Numbered from the stretch's first letter, positions 25,078 through 34,083 are shown. The stretch: DNA of 64,000 bases from Sphingobium sp. YR768 (GCF_900111125.1 NZ_FOGE01000001.1:310001-374000), one strand, 5' to 3'. Numbers and translations: made by a program. The notes: a model not told the origin generated them from the letters alone.

Positions 25078-26124
25078 CTAGACTACGGCCGGTTCCAACA
25101 GGCGGATCGTCCCCGCGCTCGCGTCCATTTCCGCCTGCACGCCGATCGGCAGGCAATATTGGTCCGCGACATGGCCGAACTGGCCGCCCTGAAAGGCAGG
25201 AATGCCCAGTGGTTCCAGATGCTGTTGCAGCACTTCCGACAGGGTGAAGCCGCCATAGCTGGCCCCCGCCGCGCCGCAATCGGTGCACTGGCCGAACGCC
25301 ACGCCCTTGAGCTTGCCAAGCACTCCGGCGAGCTTCAACTGCGTCAGCATCCGGTCGATGCGATAGGGCTGCTCGCCAATATCCTCGATAAACAGGATCG
25401 CACCGGTAAAATCGGGCAACCAGGGCGTCCCCATCAGCGCCGCCAGCACGGTCAGGTTGCCGCCCAGCAACCGCCCGCGCGCCACGCCGGGGCGGAAGGT
25501 GCGAATGCGCCCGATACGCTGCGCCAGCCGATCCTCATGCCCCTGCGGATTGGCGAAGGTCGGCGTGCCCGCATCGAAGGCGACAGCCCGAAAGGCGTCC
25601 CAGCTATATTGGCCCCAGCGGCTCGACGCGACCGGGCCGTGAATCGTGGTGAAGCCCGCCTTGGCGGCGAAGGCCAGATGCAGGGCGGTAATGTCCGAAT
25701 AGCCGATCAGCAGCTTGGGATTCTTGCGGATCGTCGCAAAATCCAGCAGCGGCAATAGGCGCGCGCAGCCCCATCCGCCGCGCACCGCGAACACCGCCCG
25801 CACATCCGGATCAGCGAACATCGCATTGACGTCCGCCGCGCGATCCGCGTCCGTCCCCGCCAGATAGCCATAGCGGTTCGCCAGATGCGGCGCATCCTTG
25901 GGCTTCAGCCCCATCGCCCTGATCGTGTCGCGCACCAGATCGAGGTCGAAGGCGTCATCGGTAAAGCCCGCCGGTTCGATCAGGCCGACCGTGTCGCCTT
26001 CCCGCAACCGGGGCGGCCGCACCAGCCCCGGCGTTGCCGCCATAGCCGGCATCCACGCCGCCGCCAGCATCGCGCCCAGCCCCATCATCCATCCGCGCCG
26101 GTCTGCCTGCATCATCGTCTGCAT
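25078..26124 (-). CDS. LD-carboxypeptidase (family S66), exported
   Basis: 348 residues from the ATG at 26124. An N-terminal twin-arginine-like signal (ADRRGWMMGLGAMLAAAW) is followed by the S66 fold: the nucleophile serine in GYSDITALHLA, a glutamate in FIEDIGEQPYRID and a histidine in QFGHVADQY. The family removes the terminal D-Ala from muropeptide tetrapeptides (LdcA) or degrades microcin-like peptides. LdcA of E. coli is cytoplasmic, while this one appears exported. A cupin gene precedes it by 2 bases. Confidence 0.88.
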   Translation of the reverse strand: MQTMMQADRRGWMMGLGAMLAAAWMPAMAATPGLVRPPRLREGDTVGLIEPAGFTDDAFDLDLVRDTIRAMGLKPKDAPHLANRYGYLAGTDADRAADVNAMFADPDVRAVFAVRGGWGCARLLPLLDFATIRKNPKLLIGYSDITALHLAFAAKAGFTTIHGPVASSRWGQYSWDAFRAVAFDAGTPTFANPQGHEDRLAQRIGRIRTFRPGVARGRLLGGNLTVLAALMGTPWLPDFTGAILFIEDIGEQPYRIDRMLTQLKLAGVLGKLKGVAFGQCTDCGAAGASYGGFTLSEVLQQHLEPLGIPAFQGGQFGHVADQYCLPIGVQAEMDASAGTIRLLEPAVV

Positions 26125-26126
26125 CG

Positions 26127-26570
26127 TCAATAGTCGCTCCCATCCTTGTGGCGGTAGGCGCCGCCCGACCAGAGAAGGTCGATATCCGAATAATGGCAAT
26201 CCCCGGCCGGGGGCCGACCGAAGGCCAGAAAGACGCAATCCGCATCGCCCTCGTTCAGCAGATGATGACCATTGGGCTCGCCCTTGGGGAAAGCCGCCAT
26301 GTCGCCGGGCGCAAGCGGCGTACGCGCGCCCTCCTCCACCAGCACCGCCCGCCCGGCCAGCAGGACGAGAAATTCATCCTCATCTTCATGCCAGTGGCGG
26401 TGCGAGGATGCCGCGCCGGGCTTCAGCACGACATGGCTGACACCGAAATCGCTGAGGCCACTCGCCGGCCCCAGCCTGCGCACCCACCGCCCGGCGACGA
26501 TGGCCGCATGATCGCCCGGATATCCGGTGCCGTTGCTCTGAACGATGCCATCCAGATCGATTCGGGGCAT
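26127..26570 (-). CDS. Cupin-domain protein
   Basis: 147 residues. A single cupin fold is visible with the metal-binding motif HRHWHEDEDEFLVLLAG and the second motif PNGHHLLNEGD. The short C-terminus (DIDLLWSGGAYRHKDGSDY) is typical of a group annotated only as cupin proteins in alphaproteobacteria. It ends 2 bases before the LD-carboxypeptidase start, so the two are co-transcribed. Its reaction is unknown. Confidence 0.85.
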   Translation of the reverse strand: MPRIDLDGIVQSNGTGYPGDHAAIVAGRWVRRLGPASGLSDFGVSHVVLKPGAASSHRHWHEDEDEFLVLLAGRAVLVEEGARTPLAPGDMAAFPKGEPNGHHLLNEGDADCVFLAFGRPPAGDCHYSDIDLLWSGGAYRHKDGSDY

Positions 26571-26627
26571 GGGCTGGTCCTCCTTCTGCCGCTGGCCAAG
26601 GGCGCTGGCTTTCGCTAACGCCACGGG

Positions 26628-27767
26628 ATGAGCATGACCAGCAGCAATAATGATGTGGTGGCCCTGGCGCAGCGCCTGCTCGCCTGCCCCTCCGTCACCC
26701 CCGCGACCGGCCCCGTCTTCGCTGAGATGGAAGCGATGCTGGCGCCGTTGGGCTTTACCGTCGACCGCTTTGTCGTGGGTGAAGCGCCCGACGGTCCGGT
26801 CGAAAATCTGCTGGCATGGCGCACCACGGGCGCGGGGCCGCATTTCGCCTTTGCCGGGCATCTGGACGTGGTGCCGCCGGGTCCGGGCTGGGCCAGCGAT
26901 CCCTTTGCGCCGGAGATTCGCGGCGACCTGCTCTACGGACGCGGGGCGGTGGACATGAAGGGATCGATCGCCGCTTTCGTCGCGGCGCTGGCCGACCTGC
27001 CCGACGATCTGCCCGGCACGATCAGCCTGATCATCACCGGGGATGAGGAAGGCCCGGCCGTCTATGGCACGCTGGCGCTGATGGACCGGATGGCGGCGCG
27101 CGAATTGCGCCCGGACATGTGCCTGGTCGGCGAGCCGACATCGTCCCAGCGACTGGGCGACGTGGTGAAGATCGGCCGGCGCGGGTCGGTGAATATGTGG
27201 ATCAAAGTATCCGGATCGCAGGGCCATGTCGCCTATCCCCATCTGGCCGACAATCCGATCCCGAAGCTGGTGCGCATCCTGACGGCGATCGAGGCGGAAG
27301 TGCTGGACGAAGGGACCGACTGGTTCCAGCCCAGCAATATCGAGATCACCGATCTGGACGTCGGCAATGCCGCCCATAATGTGATCCCCGGCGCGGCGAC
27401 CGCGCGCATTTCGATCCGCTTCAACGATCAGCATAGCGGCGCATCGCTGATCGAGCGGATCAAGGCGATCGCCGCGACCGAAGGCGGCACGGTGGAAGCG
27501 CGGATCAGCGGCGAATCCTTCCTGACCCAGCCGGGCGCCTTCAGCGACCTGATCAGCGGCGCCATCCGCGACGTGACCGGCATCGACACCGAATTGTCGA
27601 CCACCGGCGGCACGTCCGACGCGCGCTTCCTCTCGCGCCTGTGCCCGGTGGCGGAATTCGGCCTCAACAACGCCACCATGCACAAGCTGGACGAAGCGGT
27701 CGCGGTGCAGGACCTGCGCGATTTGCAGCGCATCTATGCGCTGGTGCTGGAACGCGCGCTGGGCTGA
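26628..27767 (+). CDS. dapE: Succinyl-diaminopimelate desuccinylase
   Basis: 379 residues, usual for DapE. Metal and catalytic residues are visible in FAGHLDVVPPG (His), GAVDMKGSIAAF (Asp), TGDEEGP (Glu–Glu) and LVGEPTSS. It cleaves N-succinyl-LL-diaminopimelate in lysine and peptidoglycan precursor synthesis. The start at 26628 or an ATG two codons later are both possible. It is divergent from the cupin gene with 57 bases between. Confidence 0.94.
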   Translation: MSMTSSNNDVVALAQRLLACPSVTPATGPVFAEMEAMLAPLGFTVDRFVVGEAPDGPVENLLAWRTTGAGPHFAFAGHLDVVPPGPGWASDPFAPEIRGDLLYGRGAVDMKGSIAAFVAALADLPDDLPGTISLIITGDEEGPAVYGTLALMDRMAARELRPDMCLVGEPTSSQRLGDVVKIGRRGSVNMWIKVSGSQGHVAYPHLADNPIPKLVRILTAIEAEVLDEGTDWFQPSNIEITDLDVGNAAHNVIPGAATARISIRFNDQHSGASLIERIKAIAATEGGTVEARISGESFLTQPGAFSDLISGAIRDVTGIDTELSTTGGTSDARFLSRLCPVAEFGLNNATMHKLDEAVAVQDLRDLQRIYALVLERALG

Positions 27768-28259
27768 CCGGCGGCGCACCGGACGCGACAGGCCGAAGTT
27801 CACAGTGTCGTCGGGCTGTGTGACGCGAAATGCACCTTTCACGCGCCCGCCAAGCGTCAGGAACGCACCTGTCACGCCACACTAGCCGGGGTGGATGCGC
27901 CATCGCGACGCGCCTGCGACGCGCCACATAGGCCACAGTAACGCGCCATCTGCGCGACGGGGCGGGCGTGGGAGTGCGAGAGGAAGCCGACGCTTTCATC
28001 CCGCAGGATAGATCAGAGAATTTCCAACATGGAAAGGCTGCTGGAGCAGGGTGAGCTATGACGGGAGGCTATGGGCGAGCGCGATCAGTTTTTGCCGTTC
28101 GGCTTGCCATCTGTATTTCTCGAAGTCGGCCCTTAATTGTCGACAGGAAATACCTACCCCATGATGCAAGCATGTTAAGGAGGTCGATGCCGACTATACC
28201 GCAGGTTTGAACCTGTCTCCGGTAACTTATTCATAATTCAATGTGGATAGCATCGCGCA
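27768..28259. other. Gene-poor stretch between dapE and an orphan membrane gene
   Basis: 492 bases without a convincing gene. The first part has two loosely similar segments (around 27825 and 27859) sharing GCACCT and TCACGC. The region 27890–27965 is rich in GCGCC words. The last part is AT-rich and holds a perfect ribosome binding site with a 7-codon frame described separately. No tRNA was seen. Confidence 0.5.
28175..28215 (+). promoter_or_regulatory. Possible leader peptide with hairpin
   Basis: TTAAGGAGGT (28175–28184) is a perfect Shine-Dalgarno sequence placed before ATG at 28187. The frame MPTIPQV stops at 28208–28210. The stop lies in the loop of CAGGTT-TG-AACCTG (28202–28215). A short translated leader ending in a hairpin, 45 bases before the next gene, looks like a leader or attenuator. 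No run of T follows. Confidence 0.3.
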
Positions 28260-28670
28260 ATGAGTATTTCTTTGTTCAGGCGCTTTGCCCTCTTACCAAT
28301 CTCATTGTGGCTGATATCCCTTGTGCTTCCAGCCGCTGGTTGGGGCAAAGGAGAGATGGGACCAGGATGGCAAATCCTCCTTTTAGGCTGGATGGGCTTA
28401 CTCAATGCACAATTCGGATGGGTCGCAAACATAGCATTTGCTTGCTCCATTCCTCCTATCATGAGTGATCGGCAGCCGTCATCGACAGGTCAATTCGTCC
28501 TCAGCCTCGCTCTCGCGCTTCCTACTTTACAAGCGCTTTTTTGGTCGAAGGTCCACACCGATCAAGGCGACTATGCAGTCGAAGTTGGGGTCGGATACTA
28601 TGTGTGGCTATTAGCAATGTTTATTCAGATAATCTTTCTGAATGCGGCACGACGTAGCCCGGATGCGTAA
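28260..28670 (+). CDS. Small integral membrane protein, unknown
   Basis: 136 residues with about four hydrophobic segments (near residues 8–27, 38–65, 78–95 and 112–130) and a basic C-terminus. I do not recognise a family. Codon use and base composition are more AT-rich than the neighbours, and the gene is flanked by non-coding sequence and an intergenic repeat, so it may be a late acquisition. No good ribosome binding site precedes its ATG, but a short leader frame with a perfect one lies upstream. Confidence 0.6.
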   Translation: MSISLFRRFALLPISLWLISLVLPAAGWGKGEMGPGWQILLLGWMGLLNAQFGWVANIAFACSIPPIMSDRQPSSTGQFVLSLALALPTLQALFWSKVHTDQGDYAVEVGVGYYVWLLAMFIQIIFLNAARRSPDA

Positions 28671-28766
28671 CGTCCGTGCGTCTAACCTATGAAATTTATT
28701 CAGATGCTAAACGCCTGCATTCGCAGTTTGAACTCCAAAGCAGCCATTCCGCAATCCACCCAACTC

Positions 28767-28856
28767 CGTCATTCCCGCGCAGGCGGGAACCCATCTCCCA
28801 ACCTGTCAGCGAGGGGGAAAGGCGAGAGATGGATCCCCGCCTTCGCGGGGATGACG
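28767..28856. repeat. Intergenic inverted repeat (CGCAGGCGGGAA type)
   Basis: CGTCATTCCCGCGCAGGCGG and the continuation to CATCTC pair with GAGATGGATCCCCGCC and TTCGCGGGGATGACG, arms of about 31 bases. It is the common proteobacterial repeat with CCGCC-TTCG-GGGAT cores. It lies in the 313-base gap (28671–28983) between the orphan membrane gene and the convergent GGDEF/EAL gene; nothing else was found in that gap. Confidence 0.8.
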
Positions 28857-28983
28857 GTGGATATGGAGATGACGGGGGATATGAGGGGCGCCCTCACTCG
28901 ATCGCCACTTCGAATATGACATGTACAGGGCTTGAGCTGAACAAAGCATCTAACGGGAAGGCAACGCCTCCCCGGCCTACTCC

Positions 28984-30669
28984 CTACCCCGCATCCCGGG
29001 CCAGCAGCGCTGGCTGGCCGCCGAACTGCGCCAGATAATCCTGCTCCCCCGTGGGGCGTGCCAGATGATAACCCTGGAACAGGGTACAGCCGATGATGCG
29101 CAGCACGTCCATCTGCGCCTCGCTCTCTATCCCTTCGACCACCACTTCCATGCCCAGCCCCTGGATCAGGCCGACGACGGCGGAACAGATGGTGCGCGCC
29201 TCGGCCGAAGTGGCGATGTCGCGGACCAGGCTGCGGTCGATCTTCACCCGGTCGACCGGCAATTCCTTCAGGCGCGACAGGTTGGAATAGCCGGTGCCGA
29301 AATCGTCTATGGCGATGCGCACGCCATCCTTTCGCAACCCGCGCAACTGCTCCAGCACGCGCGGCTCCATGTCCATCACCAGCGATTCGGTGATTTCCAG
29401 TTCCAGCATGGTCGGCGGCGCGGCGTGGGTGGCGATGGCGTGGCGCAGGCGCAGGAAGAAATCGGCCTGGCCCAGTTCGCGGGTCGAAATATTGATCGCG
29501 ATCCGCTGGCTGATCCCGGCCTGCGACCAGCGGGCGGCGGTCTGGCACACGCGGCCCATCACCCAGTCGCCCAGCGCGACGATGGTGCCGCTCTCCTCCG
29601 CGATCGGCACGAAGGCGCCGGGCATGACCAGATCGCGCTGCGGATGCGCCCAGCGCACCAGCGCTTCGGCGGAAACGGCGCGGCCGCTGGCCACATCGAT
29701 CTGCGGCTGGAATTCCAGCAGAAACTCGTCCCGTTCCAGACCGCGCAGCAGTTCGCGCTCCAGCTCCGCCCGGTCTTCCGCTTCCAGCGCAAGTTGGTCG
29801 GTATAGATTTCGGTGCGGCCGCGCCCCTGATGCTTGGCATGATACATGGCGATATCGGCCGCGCGCAGCAATTCGGTCAGACTGTCCCCATGATCGGGGC
29901 AACAGGCGATGCCGATCGACGCGCCGAGATCGACATGCTGGCTGCCAAGATCGAACCGCTCGCCCAGCGCGAACTGGATGGCGCGCGCGATTCGCTGCGC
30001 CGCCGCCAGTCCCGACAGATGCGGGAAGAACATGGTGAATTCGTCGCCGGCCAGCCGCCCGATAACCCCGTCGCCGCCACCGGCGCTGACCTGCGCCATT
30101 ACGACTTCGCGCAGGCGGCCGGCGACGCGCGCCAGCAACTGGTCGCCCGCCGCATGGCCCAGCGTGTCATTGACCGCCTTGAACCCGTCCAGATCGATGA
30201 AGAGGAGCGCCCCTATGCCATCGGCAGGCCGCTCCGCCAGCAGCCGCTCCACCTGTCGGCAGAAGCTGGTGCGGTTGGCAAGGCCGGTAATCTGGTCGAA
30301 CAGCGCCAACGCCTGAACATGGTCCAGATTGGTGCGAACCTGGCTGAACAGGCTTTCCATCGCCACCGACAGGTCCGGCAATTCCTGCCCGATGTCGCCG
30401 GGCACCGGCGATTGCAGGTCGCCATGGGCGGCGGACAGCAGACGTTCGGTCGCGGCGTCGATGGCGGTCGCGGTCGTGGCGATGGTGCGCCGGGCCGACG
30501 CCCAGCTCATCGTGCCGCATAAAATGGCGATGATCAGCGATCGACCGACCTGTTCCAGATCATCTTCCTGCCCCGGCGTATAGCCCAGCACCAGCGACAG
30601 GATGAAGACCAGCGCCCCTGCGGCACAGGCGAAGGCAGCGGCGCGGCTTTTCAACGTCACGCCCCGCAT
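28984..30669 (-). CDS. GGDEF–EAL cyclic-di-GMP protein
   Basis: 561 residues. Two N-terminal hydrophobic segments (about 10–30 and 42–58) precede a short linker, then a GGDEF domain whose active site reads AGDEF (207–211) instead of GGDEF, and an EAL domain with E335-A-L, N393, E425, the pair D455/D456 in DDFGTG, K476 and E512 (VEGIE). All residues for c-di-GMP hydrolysis are present, so phosphodiesterase activity is likely. Cyclase activity is uncertain with the first Gly changed. No sensor domain was recognised beyond the membrane anchor. Confidence 0.9.
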   Translation of the reverse strand: MRGVTLKSRAAAFACAAGALVFILSLVLGYTPGQEDDLEQVGRSLIIAILCGTMSWASARRTIATTATAIDAATERLLSAAHGDLQSPVPGDIGQELPDLSVAMESLFSQVRTNLDHVQALALFDQITGLANRTSFCRQVERLLAERPADGIGALLFIDLDGFKAVNDTLGHAAGDQLLARVAGRLREVVMAQVSAGGGDGVIGRLAGDEFTMFFPHLSGLAAAQRIARAIQFALGERFDLGSQHVDLGASIGIACCPDHGDSLTELLRAADIAMYHAKHQGRGRTEIYTDQLALEAEDRAELERELLRGLERDEFLLEFQPQIDVASGRAVSAEALVRWAHPQRDLVMPGAFVPIAEESGTIVALGDWVMGRVCQTAARWSQAGISQRIAINISTRELGQADFFLRLRHAIATHAAPPTMLELEITESLVMDMEPRVLEQLRGLRKDGVRIAIDDFGTGYSNLSRLKELPVDRVKIDRSLVRDIATSAEARTICSAVVGLIQGLGMEVVVEGIESEAQMDVLRIIGCTLFQGYHLARPTGEQDYLAQFGGQPALLARDAG

Positions 30670-30770
30670 GTGCCTCCCTGCCCCCGCTGTCGGCCCCGAT
30701 GCGGGACGCCCGATCAGCGGGATATGAAGGACGGTGGTTAAGAAAGGGTCAGCACGGGCGGCGAAAACGC

Positions 30771-31319
30771 CTATTTCTTGCGGCGCAGGATCAGATAGAG
30801 CGCGCCCGTGCCGCCATGGCGCGGATGGGCGACGCGGACGCTGGCGATGCGGTCGGCATAGGGGCTGGTTTCCAGCCAGTGGCCGATTTCGCCGCGGATC
30901 GCGCCGCGCCGGGCCTCGCCCCCGCTGGCGGCGGCCTTGGGCGGTTTTCCGGTGACGACCAGCAGCACGCGCGCACCCTGCGCCAGCGCGGCGGACAGCG
31001 CATGGTTAAGACGCGCATGAGCCGCCGACAGGCTGTGCCCGTGCAGGTCGATGCTCATTTCCGGGATGATCGCGCCGCTACGGATGCGCCGCTCCCAGCC
31101 ATTGTCGAGCATCGCGGCGGGCGCTCTTTGCGGCGGCGCAGCGACCGGGCCGGGGGGCGGGACCGTTAACCTTTTCTTGGCCGGCGTCGGCAACGGCGCG
31201 ACTGGCAGAGGCGCGTGGCGCAGGGACGGCATCGGCACGGGCGCACGGATCGGCCGCACCGAACGGGTCAGCGCGGTCCAGAGCGCCTCTTCCTCGACAG
31301 ACAGGCGCCGCCGGACCAT
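30771..31319 (-). CDS. Smr-domain protein
   Basis: 182 residues. A proline- and arginine-rich N-terminal half leads to a C-terminal Smr domain with IDLHGHSLSAAHARL, LLVVTGKP and the closing HPRHGGTGALYLILRR. Smr domains are small nucleases or nucleic-acid binders related to the MutS2 C-terminus; bacterial ones such as SmrB act on stalled ribosomes. It starts 3 bases after the mltA stop, so it belongs to the same operon. No kinase or MutS part is fused. Confidence 0.87.
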   Translation of the reverse strand: MVRRRLSVEEEALWTALTRSVRPIRAPVPMPSLRHAPLPVAPLPTPAKKRLTVPPPGPVAAPPQRAPAAMLDNGWERRIRSGAIIPEMSIDLHGHSLSAAHARLNHALSAALAQGARVLLVVTGKPPKAAASGGEARRGAIRGEIGHWLETSPYADRIASVRVAHPRHGGTGALYLILRRKK

Positions 31320-31322
31320 GGA

Positions 31323-32576
31323 TCAGGGCTTGGCGAGGCGCGCGGCCGATCCGATCGGCAGCAGAATAAGCGCACTGCCCCGCGCCGACATGCCCCCGGC
31401 AATGCCACGCGCACGGGCGCCCGCGCCCCAGAAGCTGTCGAACCGATTCGCGCCCTTGATCGCGCCGCCGGTATCCTGCGCGATCCAGATGCCGTTGGGC
31501 TCGCTCCGGTCGAGCGAGAGCAGCACCGGCGCGCCCAGCGGGATGAATTTCGGGTCGGCCGCAACGGTGGCTTCGGGCGTGACGGGCACACCCAGCGCGC
31601 CGAGCGGACCCGCGCCGGTCAGTTCGCGGAAGAAGACGAAGCTCTTATTCTCGTTCATGATTCCCGCGCCCTCGACCGGGTGGGCGCGCAGATATTGCAT
31701 GATGTCCTGCATCGACCCGGCCTGAATCAGGCCACGATCCTTCATCAGCTTGCCGATGCCGGTATAGTCGCGGCCATTCTGCCCGTCATAGCCGATGCGC
31801 ATGACACCGCCGCCGGGCAGGTTCAGCCGGCCGCTGCCCTGCACCTGAAGGAAAAAGAATTCGACCGGATCGGCGGCATAGGCCAGTTCGAGGCCGCGCC
31901 CGGCGAGCGTACCCGCCACGATCTGACTGCGTTCGTCATAGGGGACGAACTTGCTGCCCTGCACCTTGCCCCGGATCGACTTGCCCTTGAGCGCATCGTT
32001 GAACTGGCCGAGGTCGACATCGATCAGGTCGGTCGGGCGGCGATAGATGGGGACGGCATAGCCGGGCTGCTGGGTGCGCGAACCGGCGATTTCCGGCTCA
32101 TAATAGCCGGTGACGAAGGCGGTGCCGTCACCGACCTGCACCGCTTCGAAATAGCGGGCGAAAAATTCGGCGGCGGAGGCTTCGGGCCAGCTGGAGGCTG
32201 CGGCGCAGCTATTGTTCCAGTCGGACCCGCGCGTCAGGCCGCTCTGGTCGGCGCGGCGCATCAGCGTGGGGCAGGACAGGCGGAAGGCCTGAAGCGCCAG
32301 ACGGGCGCGCTCGCCCGAAGGCATGAGGCTGGCGATATCCGGCCCGCGCGTCACGCCCATGCCAGCCGCCGTGCTCTTGTCGAACGCGGGGTCGGCAGGA
32401 AGATCGACCGGCAAGGTGGGACGCGGCGTGGCGGGCACGGGGCGGGTCGCGCCCTCCCCCGACGGCGCGGGACGCGGCGTCGATGGCCCACCGGCAGAGG
32501 GCGGAATGACGCCACCCGCGCAGGCGGACAGCAGCAACGCCGCAAGCAGTGCGGCTCCCGACTGGCGACGCATCAT
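31323..32576 (-). CDS. mltA: Membrane-bound lytic transglycosylase A
   Basis: 417 residues: a lipoprotein signal (LLAALLLSAC), a proline-rich spacer, the MltA double-psi barrel (FVTGYYEPEIAGS, then QVQGSGRLNLPGGG) and the 3D domain near the end with the catalytic Asp region WIAQDTGGAIKGANRFD. It cuts peptidoglycan glycan strands to 1,6-anhydro products in the periplasm. It lies between a Tim44-like gene (8 bases upstream) and the Smr gene, an order often seen in alphaproteobacteria. Confidence 0.93.
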   Translation of the reverse strand: MMRRQSGAALLAALLLSACAGGVIPPSAGGPSTPRPAPSGEGATRPVPATPRPTLPVDLPADPAFDKSTAAGMGVTRGPDIASLMPSGERARLALQAFRLSCPTLMRRADQSGLTRGSDWNNSCAAASSWPEASAAEFFARYFEAVQVGDGTAFVTGYYEPEIAGSRTQQPGYAVPIYRRPTDLIDVDLGQFNDALKGKSIRGKVQGSKFVPYDERSQIVAGTLAGRGLELAYAADPVEFFFLQVQGSGRLNLPGGGVMRIGYDGQNGRDYTGIGKLMKDRGLIQAGSMQDIMQYLRAHPVEGAGIMNENKSFVFFRELTGAGPLGALGVPVTPEATVAADPKFIPLGAPVLLSLDRSEPNGIWIAQDTGGAIKGANRFDSFWGAGARARGIAGGMSARGSALILLPIGSAARLAKP

Positions 32577-32583
32577 GCTGCGA

Positions 32584-33237
32584 TCATGCTTCGTCGGTTT
32601 CGCTGAGCTTCCAGTTGGGATCGGCGCTGCGCATGTCGCGGCTGAAGGTCCAGATATCCTTGGTGCCGATGGCGTCAGTCAGCGATCCGGCGATCACCAT
32701 GCCATCCTTGTCGCGGGTCACGGCGGAAATATCCGCTTCGAACCGCAGGGTGACTTCGGCGATCCGGCCGTTGATCGAGGCTTCGAGGATCTGCGCTTTT
32801 TCGATGCGCACCAGACGATTGTCGAGCACATGGCCATCGGCTTCACGGGCCGCGATCGCTTCTTCGAAGGAGCCCAGCACATCGGCGTCGCACAACCAGG
32901 CCAGTTCTTCGCGATCACCGCGCCAGAAGGCTTCCAGCACCATCTTGTAGGCGCTCTTTGCGCCTTCCACGAACTGCGGCACGTCGAAATTGCGATCGGC
33001 GGCGATCAGCGCGCGCACGCCGGTTTCGGCACCCGGCGCGATCAGCCCTTCGGCCAGTCGAACCGAATCGCCGCTATTCTGCCCGACGGGGGCGGGCTGA
33101 AGTACTGTAACCTTGGGCCGGTCCTCGGCCGGACGCAGCGCGGGCTCCTGCTCATGCCCCGTGCGCTTGCCAAGGACAGAGTAAAGCCGAAGCGCCAGAA
33201 AACCGGCAATCATGGCGAGGATTACGATCACATACAC
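32584..33237 (-). CDS. Tim44-like (TimA) membrane-anchored protein
   Basis: 217 residues from a GTG. One N-terminal anchor (VIVILAMIAGFLALRLYSVLG), a polar linker, and a C-terminal Tim44-like domain (AYKMVLEAFWRGDREELAWL, then IAEVTLRFEADISAV). It is the bacterial relative of the mitochondrial Tim44; the alphaproteobacterial form is a membrane protein of uncertain role. Divergent from secB with 192 bases between, and placed before mltA and Smr on its strand. Confidence 0.88.
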   Translation of the reverse strand: MYVIVILAMIAGFLALRLYSVLGKRTGHEQEPALRPAEDRPKVTVLQPAPVGQNSGDSVRLAEGLIAPGAETGVRALIAADRNFDVPQFVEGAKSAYKMVLEAFWRGDREELAWLCDADVLGSFEEAIAAREADGHVLDNRLVRIEKAQILEASINGRIAEVTLRFEADISAVTRDKDGMVIAGSLTDAIGTKDIWTFSRDMRSADPNWKLSETDEA

Positions 33238-33429
33238 GGAAGGCTATACCCTTTTCGTGGGACAATGTTCCGGCCAACATAGGCATGTTTGCGCGCAACT
33301 TCAAATAGAGGCTTGCCCTTAACCGTCCTGCGCCGCCATTGCTCCACCCTGCGCGCCCTGCTAAGCGCGCTGATCGAGATATCCGGGGCCTGATCGCCGC
33401 CGGATCAGCAAGGAAAGTCAAGGAAGAGC

Positions 33430-33930
33430 ATGGCCGACGAAGCGGATCACATCACCACCAACATCGGCAATGGCGCCGACACCGCGCCGCAGATCGCCCT
33501 GATCAGCCAATATGTGAAGGATCTGTCGTTCGAAAACCCGAACGCTCCGGCTGTCTACCAGTGGCAGGACCAGCCGCAGATCGACGTGCAGTTCAACATC
33601 GGCGCCGAGCGCGTGGGTGACGAAGTGCTGGAAATCGCGCTGAAGATCGAAGTGAAGGCCGTGGCGCCGCAAGGCACCGCCTTTGCCGCCGAACTGCTCT
33701 ATGCCGCCCTGTTCGGCATGCGCAACGTGCCCGAAGAGCAGATCCAGCCCTTCATGCTGGCTGAAGCCCCGCGCCTGATCTTCCCCTTCGCCCGCCGCGT
33801 GCTGGCCGATGCGATTCGCGATGGCGGCTTCCCGCCGCTGCTGCTGGACCCGATCGATTTCGGCGCGCTGTATCTTCAGCAGGCCGAGCAGATGGAAGTG
33901 ACCGCAGGCGAGCCGGCCGGCCACGCCTGA
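33430..33930 (+). CDS. secB: Protein-export chaperone SecB
   Basis: 166 residues with the SecB fold signatures ALISQYVKDLSFENPNAP, QPQIDVQFNIGA, AVAPQGTAF-like KAVAPQGTAFAAELLYA, and the C-terminal RRVLADAIRDGGFPPLLLDP. It keeps precursors unfolded for SecA. AAGGAAGAG lies before the ATG. The gene stands divergent from the timA-mltA-smr group, an arrangement often seen in this order. Confidence 0.96.
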   Translation: MADEADHITTNIGNGADTAPQIALISQYVKDLSFENPNAPAVYQWQDQPQIDVQFNIGAERVGDEVLEIALKIEVKAVAPQGTAFAAELLYAALFGMRNVPEEQIQPFMLAEAPRLIFPFARRVLADAIRDGGFPPLLLDPIDFGALYLQQAEQMEVTAGEPAGHA

Positions 33931-33944
33931 TTATATACGCAAAA

Positions 33945-34057
33945 CCGTTCGTGCTGAGTAGGGACTGAGCTTGCCGAAGGCCCGTATCGAAGCATCCGTG
34001 CAACTGTCCTTCGATACGCCACTTCGACTTCGCTCAGTGGCTACTCAGGACGAGCGG
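33945..34057. repeat. Intergenic inverted repeat (CGTATCGAAG type)
   Basis: Arms of about 50 bases: CCGTTCGTGCTGAGTAG through CGTATCGAAG on the left, and CTTCGATACG through CTACTCAGGACGAGCGG on the right. They agree at roughly four fifths of positions and enclose a few bases. It lies between secB and murJ and is of the same general kind as the repeats at 24959 and 28767. Confidence 0.78.
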
Positions 34058-34083
34058 ATTTTGCTTATCAAAAGGCTTTGGTC

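Noticed and set aside
26127..27875. 582-codon minus-strand open frame across dapE
   Set aside because: It is the antisense of dapE joined in frame to the true cupin gene (26127–26570). GC-rich codon bias creates such long shadows; only the cupin part has family motifs.
27820..27880. Short direct repeats GCACCT-N-TCACGC as a regulatory array
   Set aside because: Only two diverged copies; similarity is within what GC-rich sequence gives by chance.
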